Positions 51,769-63,008 of a stretch of DNA of 64,000 nt are shown here, piece by piece (position 1 is the first letter of the stretch; every line of letters starts with the position of its first letter). The notes below the pieces were generated by a model that saw only the letters and a program-made list of their open reading frames with translations, searched no databases and was not told the origin of the DNA. The stretch lies in assembly GCA_035651755.1 (NCBI GenBank), contig DASRFA010000032.1, positions 62,001 through 126,000 of the forward strand. The letters run 5' to 3'. The stretch is from DASRFA01 sp035651755. GTDB lineage: Bacteria > Desulfobacterota > Binatia > UBA12015. A program made the position numbers and the translations under genes.

Positions 51769-53577
51769 ATGGGCCCAGCGAAGAACCTGCCCGAGATGTT
51801 CCGCGCGCGCGCCGCCCGCTATGGCGCGCGGACGCGCTACCGCGCCTTCCAGGGCGGCGCGTGGCAGGACGTCAGCTGGCATGCGATGGCGGCGAGCGTC
51901 GACGAGATAGCCGCCGGCCTGATCGCGCTCGGGCTCGAGCCCGGCGAGCGCGCCGCCATCTTCGCCGCGACGAGCCCCCGGTGGGTCGAGATCGACCTCG
52001 CGATCCAGTCGGCCGGCGGCGTCACGGTCCCGGTTTATTCGTCGAACGTCGCGAACGAGGCCGGCTTCATCCTGCTCGATTCCGGCGCCCGGGTCGTCTT
52101 CGTCGACGGCCCGGCGACGCTCGCCAAGGTGCGCGACACGGTCGCCGCCGGTGTCACGCTCGACGACGGCAGCGTCGTCCCGGTCGCGCTCGATCGCATC
52201 GTCGCGATCGACGGCGCCGCGAACGGAACGGGCGACGTGCTGCCGCTCGCGGAGCTCCGGCGACTCGGGCGCGAGCGCGGCGCCGACGACGTCGCGCGGC
52301 GCGTGCAAGCGATCGAGGGCGGGCAGGTCGCGACGATCGTGTACACGTCGGGGACGACCGGGTCGCCGAAGGGCGTCGTCCAGACGCACCAGAACCACCT
52401 CGCGATGCTCGAGAGCTGCGCCCAGCTCGACCTCCTGCGCGAAGGGGACGTCGACTTCTTCTTCCTGCCGCTCGCGCACTCGTTCGCGCGCTTCGTCTCC
52501 TACTTCGGGATCCACGGGGGCAGCGTGACGGCGTTCGCGCGCAGCATCGACACGCTCGCGGAGGACATCCGGGCGACGCAGCCGACGGTCATCCCCGCGG
52601 TTCCGCGCATCTACGAGAAGATCCGCAGCCGCATCGAAGCGACCGCGCAGGCGGGCGGAGCGCTCCGCCGCGCGCTCTTCGACTGGGCCGTCAGCGTCGG
52701 CCGCCGGCGGAGCGCGCATCTGCAGGCGAAGGAGCCGGTGCCGGGCCCGCTCGCGCTGCAGTACGCGATCGCGGATCGCCTCGTCTTCCGGCGGATCCGC
52801 GAGCTCATGGGCGGTCGCGTCCGCCTCATGATCTCGGGCGCCGCTCCGCTCGCGCGCGAGGTCATGGAGTTCTTCCACGCGGCGGGCCTCCTCATCCTCG
52901 AGGGCTACGGGCTGACCGAGACGACGCCCGCGCTCACGATCAATCGACCGAACGAGTTCAAGTTCGGGACGGTCGGGAAGCCGGTCCCCGGCGTCGAGAT
53001 CCGCCTCGCGGCCGACGGCGAGATCCTGGCACGCGGCGCGAACGTCGCGCAGGGCTACCACCGGCGCCCCGCGGAGACGGCGGAGGCATGGGACGCCGAC
53101 GGGTGGTTCCATACCGGCGACATCGGCGACGTCGACGCGCAGGGCTTCCTCCGCATCACCGACCGCAAGAAGGACTTGATCAAGACCTCGGGCGGGAAGT
53201 ACGTCGCGCCGCAGAAGATCGAGAACATGCTGAAGCTCCAGCCCCACGTGAGCCAGGCGGTGGTCATCGGCGACCGGCGGAAGTACTGCGTCGCTCTGGT
53301 CGCGCTGAACCCGGACCGGCTCGAAGAGCTCGCCGCGCGCCTCGGCATCCCGCCCGACCCGGCGGCGATGGCGAAGGACGAGCGCGTCGCCCGGGCGATC
53401 GCGCCGGAGATCGAGGCGGTGAACGCCAAGCTCGCCTCGTTCGAGACCGTCAAGGCATTCCGGATCCTGCCGCGCGAGCTGTCGGAGGCCGCCGGCGAGC
53501 TCACGCCCTCGCTCAAGGTGAAGCGAAAGGTCGTGGGGGAGCGTTACGCGCACCTCATCGAGGACATGTACCGCTGA
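51769..53577 (+). CDS. long-chain acyl-CoA synthetase (AMP-forming)
   Basis: 602 residues from ATG 51769 (GTG 51736 is an alternative). ANL-superfamily motifs: ATP loop 'IVYTSGTTGSPKGVVQTHQ', 'LEGYGLTETTPALTINRP', 'GWFHTGDIGDVDAQGFLRITDRKKDLIKTSGGKYV' and the C-terminal Lys motif in 'AGELTPSLKVKRKVV'. Activates fatty acids to acyl-CoA via acyl-AMP. The sequence resembles the FadD15/AMP-dependent long-chain group. It precedes the terminator at 53649. Confidence 0.93.
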   Translation: MGPAKNLPEMFRARAARYGARTRYRAFQGGAWQDVSWHAMAASVDEIAAGLIALGLEPGERAAIFAATSPRWVEIDLAIQSAGGVTVPVYSSNVANEAGFILLDSGARVVFVDGPATLAKVRDTVAAGVTLDDGSVVPVALDRIVAIDGAANGTGDVLPLAELRRLGRERGADDVARRVQAIEGGQVATIVYTSGTTGSPKGVVQTHQNHLAMLESCAQLDLLREGDVDFFFLPLAHSFARFVSYFGIHGGSVTAFARSIDTLAEDIRATQPTVIPAVPRIYEKIRSRIEATAQAGGALRRALFDWAVSVGRRRSAHLQAKEPVPGPLALQYAIADRLVFRRIRELMGGRVRLMISGAAPLAREVMEFFHAAGLLILEGYGLTETTPALTINRPNEFKFGTVGKPVPGVEIRLAADGEILARGANVAQGYHRRPAETAEAWDADGWFHTGDIGDVDAQGFLRITDRKKDLIKTSGGKYVAPQKIENMLKLQPHVSQAVVIGDRRKYCVALVALNPDRLEELAARLGIPPDPAAMAKDERVARAIAPEIEAVNAKLASFETVKAFRILPRELSEAAGELTPSLKVKRKVVGERYAHLIEDMYR

Positions 53578-53600
53578 ATTTCCCTTCATTTTCTGCGACG

Positions 53601-53629
53601 TTGCGGCGCGGCCCGGACCGTGCTAACTG
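53601..53629 (+). promoter_or_regulatory. predicted promoter of the rimP-nusA-infB operon
   Basis: TTGCGG (53601-53606), 17-bp spacer ending in TGC, then TAACTG (53624-53629). Transcription would start near 53636, just before the hairpin at 53649-53676. Confidence 0.4.
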
Positions 53630-53648
53630 CATGCAACCTCGGCCGTCC

Positions 53649-53676
53649 AAAAAAGCGGGCCCCAGCCCGCTTTTTT
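53649..53676 (+). terminator. rho-independent terminator (bidirectional shape)
   Basis: AAAAAAGCGGGC-CCCA-GCCCGCTTTTTT is a perfect 12-bp stem with a 4-nt loop and T-run. It ends transcription of the acyl-CoA synthetase, or acts as an attenuator in the rimP-nusA leader if the promoter at 53601 is used. It is the only clear intrinsic terminator that I see in the window. Confidence 0.85.
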
Positions 53677-53746
53677 GTTTCGGGGACCAGGAAGCGGTCG
53701 GGGAATCCACGAGAGAGCGATAAGGACGAAGGCAAAGCACGAGCGC

Positions 53747-54238
53747 ATGTCGAGGAATGCGGTCCCAGAGGCGGTCTCCACGCTGGTCGAGCCGGTCGCC
53801 CGCGAGCATGGGCTCGAGCTGATCGACGTGGAATTCAGGCCGCAGGGACGGCGCTCGGTGCTCCGTCTGGTCCTCGATCGCGACGGCGGCGTGGGGCTCG
53901 ACGAGCTCTCGCTCGTGAGCCGGGAAGTGAGCGACCTGCTCGACGTGCACGACGTCGTGCCGTGCGCCTACGTCCTCGAGTGCTCGTCGCCCGGGATCAA
54001 CCGCCCACTCCGCAAGGCCGAGGACTTCGCGCGCTTCGTCGGGAAGGCGGTCCGGATCCGGACGCACGCCTCGATCGCGGGCTCGCGCAACTTCTCCGGG
54101 CGGCTCGCGGCCAGCTCGGACGACGCGATCGAGATCGAGGACGCGTCGCACGGCCGCGTCACCGTTCCGCTCGCGGAAATCGAGCGCGCCAACTACCAGC
54201 ACGACTTCGCCGAGGAGTTCCGAGCCAGGCGGTCCTGA
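53747..54238 (+). CDS. rimP: ribosome maturation factor RimP
   Basis: 163 residues from ATG 53747. Motifs: 'LVEPVAREHGLELIDVEFRPQG', 'LRLVLDRDGGVGLDELSLVSREVS' and 'YVLECSSPGINRPLRKAEDF'. Needed for 30S assembly. First gene of the classical rimP-nusA-ylxR-infB-rbfA-truB-rpsO-pnp order. Confidence 0.94.
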   Translation: MSRNAVPEAVSTLVEPVAREHGLELIDVEFRPQGRRSVLRLVLDRDGGVGLDELSLVSREVSDLLDVHDVVPCAYVLECSSPGINRPLRKAEDFARFVGKAVRIRTHASIAGSRNFSGRLAASSDDAIEIEDASHGRVTVPLAEIERANYQHDFAEEFRARRS

Positions 54239-54261
54239 GGGTCGCGACGGAGGGTTCCGGC

Positions 54262-55731
54262 ATGGATCAACTTCAGCTTCAGCTGAGCCGCGTGATCGAG
54301 CAGGTCAGCAAGGAAAAGCAGATCGACCGCCAGGTCATCATCGAGGCCATCGAGAGCGCGATGGTGCAGGCGGCGCGCCGCCACTTCGGGCTCAACCGCA
54401 TGATCGAGGCGAAGTACAACCTCGAGATCGGCGAGATCGAGCTCTTCGAGATCAAGAAGGTCGTCGACCAGGTCACGGACCCCGAGAACGAGGTCACGCT
54501 CGAGGACGCGCGCAAGAACTACGACGAGGAGGCCGACGTCGGAGACGAGCTGCTCGCCAAGCTGCCGCGCGAGGTGTTCGGCCGCATCGCGGCACAGACC
54601 GCGAAGCAGAACATCATCCAGAAGGTCCGCGACGCCGAGCGCGAGCTGATCTACAACGAGTTCAAGGACCGGAAGGGCGAGATCTTCTCGGGCATCGTGC
54701 AGCGCTTCGAGAAGAAGAACATCATCGTGAACCTCGGCCGCACCGACGCGATCCTGCCCGAGAAGGAGCAGATCCCGCGCGAGCGCTACCGCCAGGGCGA
54801 TCGCATCCGCGCGTACATCTACGACGTCGACCTGACCGCGAAGGGTCCGCAGATCGTCCTCTCGCGGACGCACCCGAACCTCCTGATCGAGCTCTTCCGT
54901 CAGGAGGTGCCGGAGATCTACGAGGGCATCGTCGAGGTGAAGGCGGCCGTGCGCGAGCCGGGCGGCCGCGCGAAGATCGCCGTCGTGTCGCACGACCGCG
55001 ACGTCGACCCGGTCGGGGCCTGCGTCGGCATGCGCGGGACGCGCGTGCAGGCGGTCGTGCAGGAGCTCCGCGGGGAGAAGATCGACATCATCCACTACAC
55101 GCCCGACCCGGCGGAGTTCGTCTGCCGCGCGCTCGCGCCCGCGAAGGTCTCGAAGATCATCATGGACGAGGCCGACCACTCGATGGAGGTCATCGTCCCC
55201 GACGACCAGCTCTCGCTCGCGATCGGGAAGAAGGGTCAGAACGTGACCCTGGCGTCGCGGCTGACCGGCTGGAAGCTCGACATCCGCGGCGAGGCGGAGG
55301 CCGACGAGGAGGCGCGCAACTCGCGCGCGTCGCTCATGGGCATCCCCGGCATGAGCGACGTGACGGCGGAGATCCTCCTGCAGAACAACTTCAAGTCGGC
55401 AGAGGACCTCGCTGGGGCGGAGCTCGAGACCGTCGCGGAGATCGAGGGGATCGGACCGGAGCGCGCGGTCGGGATCCTCGAGTCGGCGCGCGATCACGTG
55501 CGCGACAAACAGGCACGCGCCGAGGAAGCGGCGCGGCTCGCGGCCGAGGAAGCGGCGCGCGCCGCGGAGGAAGCGGCACGCGCCGCGGAGGAGATGCCGG
55601 CCGCGGAGGTCGCGGAGGGCGTCGAGCCCGCGCCGACCGACGACCTCGCGCTCGCCGACGAGGGCGAGTCGGCTGCGGGCGAGCCGTCCTCGGATGGTGC
55701 CCGGGCCGGGGAGGACCCGAAATCCGCATGA
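54262..55731 (+). CDS. nusA: transcription termination/antitermination factor NusA
   Basis: 489 residues: N-terminal RNAP-binding domain (1-130), S1 (about 136-205), two KH domains ('PVGACVGMRGTRVQAVVQEL', 'DDQLSLAIGKKGQNVTLASR'), then one helix-hairpin-helix region ('GIPGMSDVTAEILLQ...LETVAEIEGIGPERAVGIL'). A 21-bp-unit repeat at 55519-55593 encodes heptads (AEEAARL/AEEAARA). This is followed by an acidic Ala-rich tail. The two acidic repeats of E. coli NusA are not obvious. Stop overlaps the next start (ATGA). Confidence 0.95.
   Translation: MDQLQLQLSRVIEQVSKEKQIDRQVIIEAIESAMVQAARRHFGLNRMIEAKYNLEIGEIELFEIKKVVDQVTDPENEVTLEDARKNYDEEADVGDELLAKLPREVFGRIAAQTAKQNIIQKVRDAERELIYNEFKDRKGEIFSGIVQRFEKKNIIVNLGRTDAILPEKEQIPRERYRQGDRIRAYIYDVDLTAKGPQIVLSRTHPNLLIELFRQEVPEIYEGIVEVKAAVREPGGRAKIAVVSHDRDVDPVGACVGMRGTRVQAVVQELRGEKIDIIHYTPDPAEFVCRALAPAKVSKIIMDEADHSMEVIVPDDQLSLAIGKKGQNVTLASRLTGWKLDIRGEAEADEEARNSRASLMGIPGMSDVTAEILLQNNFKSAEDLAGAELETVAEIEGIGPERAVGILESARDHVRDKQARAEEAARLAAEEAARAAEEAARAAEEMPAAEVAEGVEPAPTDDLALADEGESAAGEPSSDGARAGEDPKSA
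55519..55593 (+). repeat. tandem heptad-encoding repeat in nusA
   Basis: Three near-identical units of 21-24 bp encode AEEAARLA, AEEAARA, AEEAARA, then AEEM. This is a short helical, Glu/Arg-alternating linker in NusA, prone to copy-number change. Confidence 0.6.
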
Positions 55732-56093
55732 CGTCGTCGCGCCCGAGCTCGGATCCCGCGCGGGGAGTGGGGCCCCGATTGCCTTGGCCAGACGGGGCGG
55801 GGGGAGCGATTCCCTCGTGCGACAACCGCGCCGGACGCCCGCACGTCCCGGAGCGGACGTGCGCCGGCTGCGGCGTGCGCGCACCGCAGGCCGAGCTGCG
55901 TCGGCTCGCGGTCGCCGCGGGCGGTCAAGCGCTGGAGTGGCGCGCACGCGGTGGGCGCGGTACCTACCTGCACGACTCGCCGGACTGCCGGCGGCGCTTC
56001 CTCTCGGGGAAGCGACGCCTCCCCGGATTGCGCGCCTCGATCGGCCGCGAGGCACGTCAGGCGTTGATCGACGCAACAGATGGCACGCGCTAG
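55728..56093 (+). CDS. rnpM: YlxR-family RNA-binding protein (RnpM)
   Basis: 121 residues overlapping the nusA stop by 4 bp. The YlxR core 'PERTCAGCGVRAPQAELRRLAV' and 'GRGTYLHDSPDCRRRFL' is present. A 35-residue Pro/Gly-rich extension precedes it. Homologs bind RNase P or tRNA and modulate processing. It overlaps the possible longer start of infB. Confidence 0.88.
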   Translation: MTSSRPSSDPARGVGPRLPWPDGAGGAIPSCDNRAGRPHVPERTCAGCGVRAPQAELRRLAVAAGGQALEWRARGGRGTYLHDSPDCRRRFLSGKRRLPGLRASIGREARQALIDATDGTR

Positions 56094-56121
56094 GGTTGTT
56101 CCGGAGAAGGACGCGGACGGT

Positions 56122-58986
56122 ATGTCGAAGCGGATCTCGGAAGTGGCGAAGGAGTGGGGGGTCAATGCCAAGGACCTCCTCGCCAAGCTCGAGCAAGTCG
56201 GGATCAAGGGAAAGCGCGCCCAGAGCGGCTTGACGGACGACGAGCTCGGGCGCCTGCGCGTCGAGATGGGCTTCGCCCCGCAGGCGACCGTTTCGGTCGG
56301 CAGCGAGCGGGTCGTCGGCGAGCGCCTCGTGACCGAGCGTGAGGCCGGCGGGAACGTCACCGCGCGCGAGCAGATCGTCGAGGCGCGCGTCCGCCCGAAC
56401 GTCATCCGCCGTCGCACCCAGCGGGTCGAGGTCGTCAAGCAAGAGGACACCGCCACGCGCGGTGGCGCGTTCGTCGACGACGGCAGCGTCGTCGACATCC
56501 CGGACTTCGCGGCCGGCGAGGAATCGAGCGCGGCGGATTTCGGCGCCGACCTGATCGGGATCGAGCCCAGCTTCGATCGCCAGGGCGGCGGCGGGTTCTC
56601 CGACTTCGTCCCGTCCGGCGACGGCGACGGTGCGCTCGCGGCGGACGCGGCCGACGGCGCGGCCGTCGAGGTGGACGTCGAGCCGCCGCCGTCTCCGCCT
56701 GCCGCCGAGGCGCGCGCCCGCGAGCGCGAGGACGAAGCGCCGGCGGTCCGCGAGCGTCCGGCTCCGCGCGCCGCCGCCCCCGCGGCGGCTCCGGCCGAGC
56801 CGGCGGTCACGACGGCCACGCGCACGACCGCGCTCCCGCGCGCCGCCGCGACCGCACCGGTCCTCGACGACGGCATGCGGCGCGTGCAGGTCGTCGGCAA
56901 GATCAACCTGAAGAAGCCGGAGCCGCCCGCGCGTCCGCGAGCGGCCGCCGGCGCCGCCCCAGCCGGTGCGCCCGGCGTCGCCCCCGCGCCCGGAGCGCCG
57001 CCGTCCGAGGGCACCGACGCGGATCGCCGCAAGAAGGGCAAGCGCGTCATCCGGAAGCCCGGCCAGTTCGATCCCTTCGGCAGCGACCGGGCGAGCCGGA
57101 TGGGCCGGAAGCCGCTCAAGAAGCGCGCCGCCCCCGGGAAGGAGCAGAAGCGCACCGAGATCACGACGCCGTCGGCCCGGAAGCGCATCGTCCGCATCAG
57201 CGAGGTGATCACGGTCGGCGACCTCGCGCGCGAGATGGGCCTCAAGGCGGGCGAGGTCATCAAGAAGCTGATGGACCTCGGCGTCATGGCGACGATGAAC
57301 CACGTGCTCGACTTCGACCACGCGGCGCTCGTCGCATCGGAATTCGACTACACGGTCGAGAACGTCGCGTTCGACGCCGAGAAGGAGATCGAGGGCGCGG
57401 CCGCCGAGGAAACCCGAGGCGAAGCCGTCGTCCGCGACCCGGTCGTCACCGTGATGGGCCACGTCGACCACGGGAAGACGTCGCTTCTCGACGCGATCCG
57501 CGCGACCCACGTCGCCGAGGGCGAGGCGGGCGGCATCACGCAGCACATCGGCGCCTACACCGTCGACGTGCGGGACCGCCGCATCACCTTCCTCGACACG
57601 CCCGGCCACGAGGCGTTCACCGCGATGCGCGCGCGCGGCGCGAAGCTGACGGACCTGGTCGTGCTGGTCGTCGCCGCCGACGACGGCGTGATGCCGCAGA
57701 CCGCCGAGGCGATCAACCATTCGCGCGCGGCCGAGGTCCCGATCATCGTCGCGATGAACAAGATCGACAAGCCGGAGGCCGACATCGAGCGCACCAAGCA
57801 GTCGCTCGCCGACCACGGCCTCGTGCCCGAGGACTGGGGCGGCGACACGATCTTCGCCCCCGTGTCCGCGAAGACGCACGAGGGCATCGATCACCTGCTC
57901 GACATGATCCTCCTGCAGTCGGACGTGCTCGAGCTGCGGGCGCATCCCGAGACGCGCGCCCGCGGCACGATCGTCGAGGCCAAGCTCGACCGCGGCCGCG
58001 GCCCGGTCGCGACCGTCCTCATCCAGGACGGCACGCTCAAGAGCGGCGATCCGTACGTCGTCGGGCTCCAGTACGGCCGCGTGCGGGCGATGCTCGACTC
58101 GCAGGGCCGGAAGGTCGACGAGGCGGGACCGTCGACGCCGGTCGAGATCCTGGGCCTCTCCGGCGTGCCGGACGCGGGCGATCAGTTCGCGGCCGTCGCC
58201 GACGAGGCGACGGCGCGGCAAGTCGCCGAGCACCGGCGCGAGAAGCAGCGCCAGACCGAGCTGTCGAAGCCCAGCAAGATCTCGCTCGACGACCTCTACA
58301 AGCAGCTCGAGAAGGGCAGCGTGAAGGAGCTCCGCGTCGTCCTCAAGACCGACGTCCAGGGCTCGATCGACGCCCTTCGCGACGCGCTGTCGCGGCTCTC
58401 GAACGACGAGGTGCAGCTCACCGTCCTGCACGCGTCGGTCGGCGGCGTGACCGAGTCCGACGTGCTGCTCGCGTCGGCCTCGAACGCGATCATCATCGGG
58501 TTCAACGTCCGGCCGGAGGCGAAGGCCGCCGCCCTCGCCGAGCGCGAAGGCGTCGACATCCGGCTGTACACGATCATCTACGACGCCATCAATCAGGTGC
58601 GCGAGGCGCTCGAGGGCATGCTGTCGCCGACGATCCGCGAGCGGACCGTCGGTCGCGCCGAGGTGCGGCAGGTGTTCGGTATCAGCGGCGCGGGGGTGAT
58701 CGCCGGCTCGTCGGTGACCGACGGGAAGATCCAGCGCGGAGCGCTGGCGCGACTCCTGCGCGACCACGCGGTCATCCACACCGGGAAGATCGGCAGCCTC
58801 CGGCGCTTCAAGGACGACGTACGCGAGGTCGCCGCCGGCTACGAATGCGGCATCGGGCTCGAGTCGTTCAGCGACGTGAAGCCGGGCGACGTGATCGAGG
58901 TGTACGAGGTCGAGGAGGTCGCGCGCCGGATCACGCCGCAGCCGGGCGCGCGCGGCGGCGGCCAGTTCGCCGAGCGCTACGCGTAG
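56122..58986 (+). CDS. infB: translation initiation factor IF-2
   Basis: 954 residues from ATG 56122 (an upstream ATG at 56080 overlaps rnpM; the homolog-like start 'SKRISEVAKEWGV' favours 56122). A long Ala/Pro/Glu-rich N-terminal region precedes the GTPase: G1 'GHVDHGKTSLLDAI', G2 'TQHIGAYTV', G3 'DTPGHEAF', G4 'AMNKIDKP', then domains II-IV. Delivers fMet-tRNA to the 30S subunit. Confidence 0.96.
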   Translation: MSKRISEVAKEWGVNAKDLLAKLEQVGIKGKRAQSGLTDDELGRLRVEMGFAPQATVSVGSERVVGERLVTEREAGGNVTAREQIVEARVRPNVIRRRTQRVEVVKQEDTATRGGAFVDDGSVVDIPDFAAGEESSAADFGADLIGIEPSFDRQGGGGFSDFVPSGDGDGALAADAADGAAVEVDVEPPPSPPAAEARAREREDEAPAVRERPAPRAAAPAAAPAEPAVTTATRTTALPRAAATAPVLDDGMRRVQVVGKINLKKPEPPARPRAAAGAAPAGAPGVAPAPGAPPSEGTDADRRKKGKRVIRKPGQFDPFGSDRASRMGRKPLKKRAAPGKEQKRTEITTPSARKRIVRISEVITVGDLAREMGLKAGEVIKKLMDLGVMATMNHVLDFDHAALVASEFDYTVENVAFDAEKEIEGAAAEETRGEAVVRDPVVTVMGHVDHGKTSLLDAIRATHVAEGEAGGITQHIGAYTVDVRDRRITFLDTPGHEAFTAMRARGAKLTDLVVLVVAADDGVMPQTAEAINHSRAAEVPIIVAMNKIDKPEADIERTKQSLADHGLVPEDWGGDTIFAPVSAKTHEGIDHLLDMILLQSDVLELRAHPETRARGTIVEAKLDRGRGPVATVLIQDGTLKSGDPYVVGLQYGRVRAMLDSQGRKVDEAGPSTPVEILGLSGVPDAGDQFAAVADEATARQVAEHRREKQRQTELSKPSKISLDDLYKQLEKGSVKELRVVLKTDVQGSIDALRDALSRLSNDEVQLTVLHASVGGVTESDVLLASASNAIIIGFNVRPEAKAAALAEREGVDIRLYTIIYDAINQVREALEGMLSPTIRERTVGRAEVRQVFGISGAGVIAGSSVTDGKIQRGALARLLRDHAVIHTGKIGSLRRFKDDVREVAAGYECGIGLESFSDVKPGDVIEVYEVEEVARRITPQPGARGGGQFAERYA

Positions 58987-59024
58987 GAGCCTCCTCCTCC
59001 GGTAGCGCAGCGCCGACTTCGATC

Positions 59025-59606
59025 GTGGGCCGTTCCAGGGATTCCGGGCCGGGTGCGGGCCGGCGCGACACGCGCTCGCGCACGCACGCCGGAGATGCGG
59101 GCCGGCGCCCCGAGCGCGTCGCGCACGAGATCCAGCGCGTGCTGTCCGATCTCCTCCTCCGGCGAAGCCGCGACCCGCGGCTCGAGCACGTCGCGATCAC
59201 GCGCGTCCGCCTGACCGCCGACCTCCGGCTCGCGCGTGTCTTCTTCACCCTGCTCGACGATCGCGCCGACCGCGCCGAGGCGGAGCGCGGCCTCGAGCAC
59301 GCGATCCCGTTCCTGCGGCGCGGGGTCGCCGACGCCGTCGCGCTCCGCTACGTGCCGGATCTCGCGTTCTCCTACGACGCCGCGCTGGTCGACGCGCGCC
59401 GGGTCGACTCGCTGCTGCGCGAGGCGCGCGCGGCGGACGACCGCGCGCACGGCACGCCGGAGGGCGAGGCCGACCCGGCGGCGCGAGAACGGGCGGCCGG
59501 CGACGCGCAGCGTACCGCGCGCGACGACGCGCACGGCACCGCCGCCGCGGGCGACGACGCGGGTCCCGGCCCGCCGGGTGGCCGTTCGACGAAGGGCCCG
59601 GCGTGA
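59025..59606 (+). CDS. rbfA: 30S ribosome-binding factor RbfA
   Basis: 193 residues from GTG 59025. KH-like RbfA core: 'RRPERVAHEIQRVLSDLLLRR', 'ITRVRLTADLRLARVFFTLLD' and 'LRYVPDLAFSYDAALVDARRVDSLL'. The last 50 residues are Ala/Asp/Gly-rich and disordered. Assists late 16S rRNA 5' end maturation. Its stop overlaps the truB GTG. Confidence 0.9.
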   Translation: MGRSRDSGPGAGRRDTRSRTHAGDAGRRPERVAHEIQRVLSDLLLRRSRDPRLEHVAITRVRLTADLRLARVFFTLLDDRADRAEAERGLEHAIPFLRRGVADAVALRYVPDLAFSYDAALVDARRVDSLLREARAADDRAHGTPEGEADPAARERAAGDAQRTARDDAHGTAAAGDDAGPGPPGGRSTKGPA

Positions 59607-60517
59607 GCGACGGCATCCTGCTCGTCGACAAGCCTCCCGGCCCGACCTCCGCCGACGTCGTCCGCGCGATCAAGCGGCGCTTCCGTGAGCCGGCGATCGG
59701 CCACCTCGGAACGCTCGACCCGATGGCGACCGGTCTCCTCCCGCTCTGCCTCGGCGCCGGGACGAAGATCGCGCAGTTCCTCGCGGCGGCGCGGAAGTCC
59801 TACGAAGGGTCCATCCTCCTCGGCCGGGCGACCGACACGCTCGACGTGACGGGCCATGTCGTCGCGCAGGCGCCGGTCCCGGAGATCGACGCGGCGACGC
59901 TCGAGCGGGTCGCGCGGTCGTTCGTCGGACCGCTCCTCCAGCAGCCGCCGATGTACTCCGCGGTGAAGGTCGGCGGGCGCGAGCTCTACAAGCTCGCGCG
60001 CGCGGGCGTCGACGTCGAGCGAACGCCGCGGCAGGTCGAGATCCACGCTTTGGCGCTCGCGCCCGACCCCGAGGACCGCGCCCGCGTGCGGTTCACGGTG
60101 GATTGCAGCAAGGGAACGTACGTCCGGGTTCTCGCCGAGGACGTCGGGCGGGCGCTCGGGACGGTCGCCACGCTGGCGAGCCTCCGGCGGACGGCGTTCG
60201 GGGGCCTGTCCGTCGCCGACGCGCACCCGCTCGACGATCTCCTGGCGCTCCCCGAGGGGGCGCCGCTTCCGGTCGTCGGGGTCCGGGCGGCGCTCCGCCC
60301 GGCGCGCGAGATCGCGGTCGAGCGGGACCTCGCGTTCGCCATCGCGAGCGGCCAGCGCGCGGCGCTTTGCCGCCTGCCGGCCCCGGGGCCCGCGGACGAG
60401 ATCGCGGCGGTCATCGCGCCCGGGGGGGCCGTTCTCGCCGTGGTCGCGGCCGAGGGGCCGGGCTGGGCCCTGCGGCGTGTCCTGATGCCGGAAGCGACCC
60501 AGCTTTACAGGGGGTAG
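59603..60517 (+). CDS. truB: tRNA pseudouridine(55) synthase
   Basis: 304 residues, GTG start overlapping rbfA (GTGA). Catalytic Asp in 'GHLGTLDPMATGLLPLCLG', preceded by 'LLVDKPPGPTSADVV'. A PUA-like C-terminus follows ('ALCRLPAPGPADEIAAVIAPGG'). Modifies U55 in the T-loop of tRNAs. Confidence 0.96.
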   Translation: MSDGILLVDKPPGPTSADVVRAIKRRFREPAIGHLGTLDPMATGLLPLCLGAGTKIAQFLAAARKSYEGSILLGRATDTLDVTGHVVAQAPVPEIDAATLERVARSFVGPLLQQPPMYSAVKVGGRELYKLARAGVDVERTPRQVEIHALALAPDPEDRARVRFTVDCSKGTYVRVLAEDVGRALGTVATLASLRRTAFGGLSVADAHPLDDLLALPEGAPLPVVGVRAALRPAREIAVERDLAFAIASGQRAALCRLPAPGPADEIAAVIAPGGAVLAVVAAEGPGWALRRVLMPEATQLYRG

Positions 60518-60532
60518 GGGGACTGTTACCCC
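60504..60532 (+). promoter_or_regulatory. predicted promoter of rpsO-pnp
   Basis: TTTACA (60504-60509), 17-bp spacer ending in TGT, then TACCCC (60527-60532). It overlaps the last codons of truB. A leader of about 25 nt with GGAGG precedes the rpsO start. Confidence 0.45.
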
Positions 60533-60562
60533 GACAGCCAACGAAAGGATGGAGGAAAGACA

Positions 60563-60832
60563 GTGGCGTTAGCCTCGGCGCGCAAACAGGAAGTCATCGA
60601 CGGCTTCCGGCTCCACGGGACGGACACGGGTTCTTCGGAAGTGCAGATCGCGCTCTTGAGTGAACGGATCACCGGTTTGACCGAGCACTTCAAGACGCAC
60701 GTGAAGGACCATCATTCCGAGCGGGGCCTGATCAAGCTCGTCGGTCAACGACGACGCCTTCTCGACTACCTGAGGAGAGAGGACCCGGCGCGTTACAAGC
60801 AGGTCATCGACCGGCTTGGCCTGCGCAAGTAG
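60563..60832 (+). CDS. rpsO: 30S ribosomal protein S15
   Basis: 89 residues, the normal length, GTG start after GGAGGAAAG. 'RLHGTDTGSSEVQIALLSER' and 'HHSERGLIKLVGQRRRLLDYL' are diagnostic. Paired with pnp as usual. Confidence 0.97.
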   Translation: MALASARKQEVIDGFRLHGTDTGSSEVQIALLSERITGLTEHFKTHVKDHHSERGLIKLVGQRRRLLDYLRREDPARYKQVIDRLGLRK

Positions 60833-60898
60833 GTCCCTCCACTGGCAACCTTCCCATGGGTCGCGCTCCCGGAGATGGACGCGCGACGGGAGACGTGT

Positions 60899-62995
<2,097 letters not shown>

Positions 62996-63008
62996 GCGCT
63001 TGTCGGAC

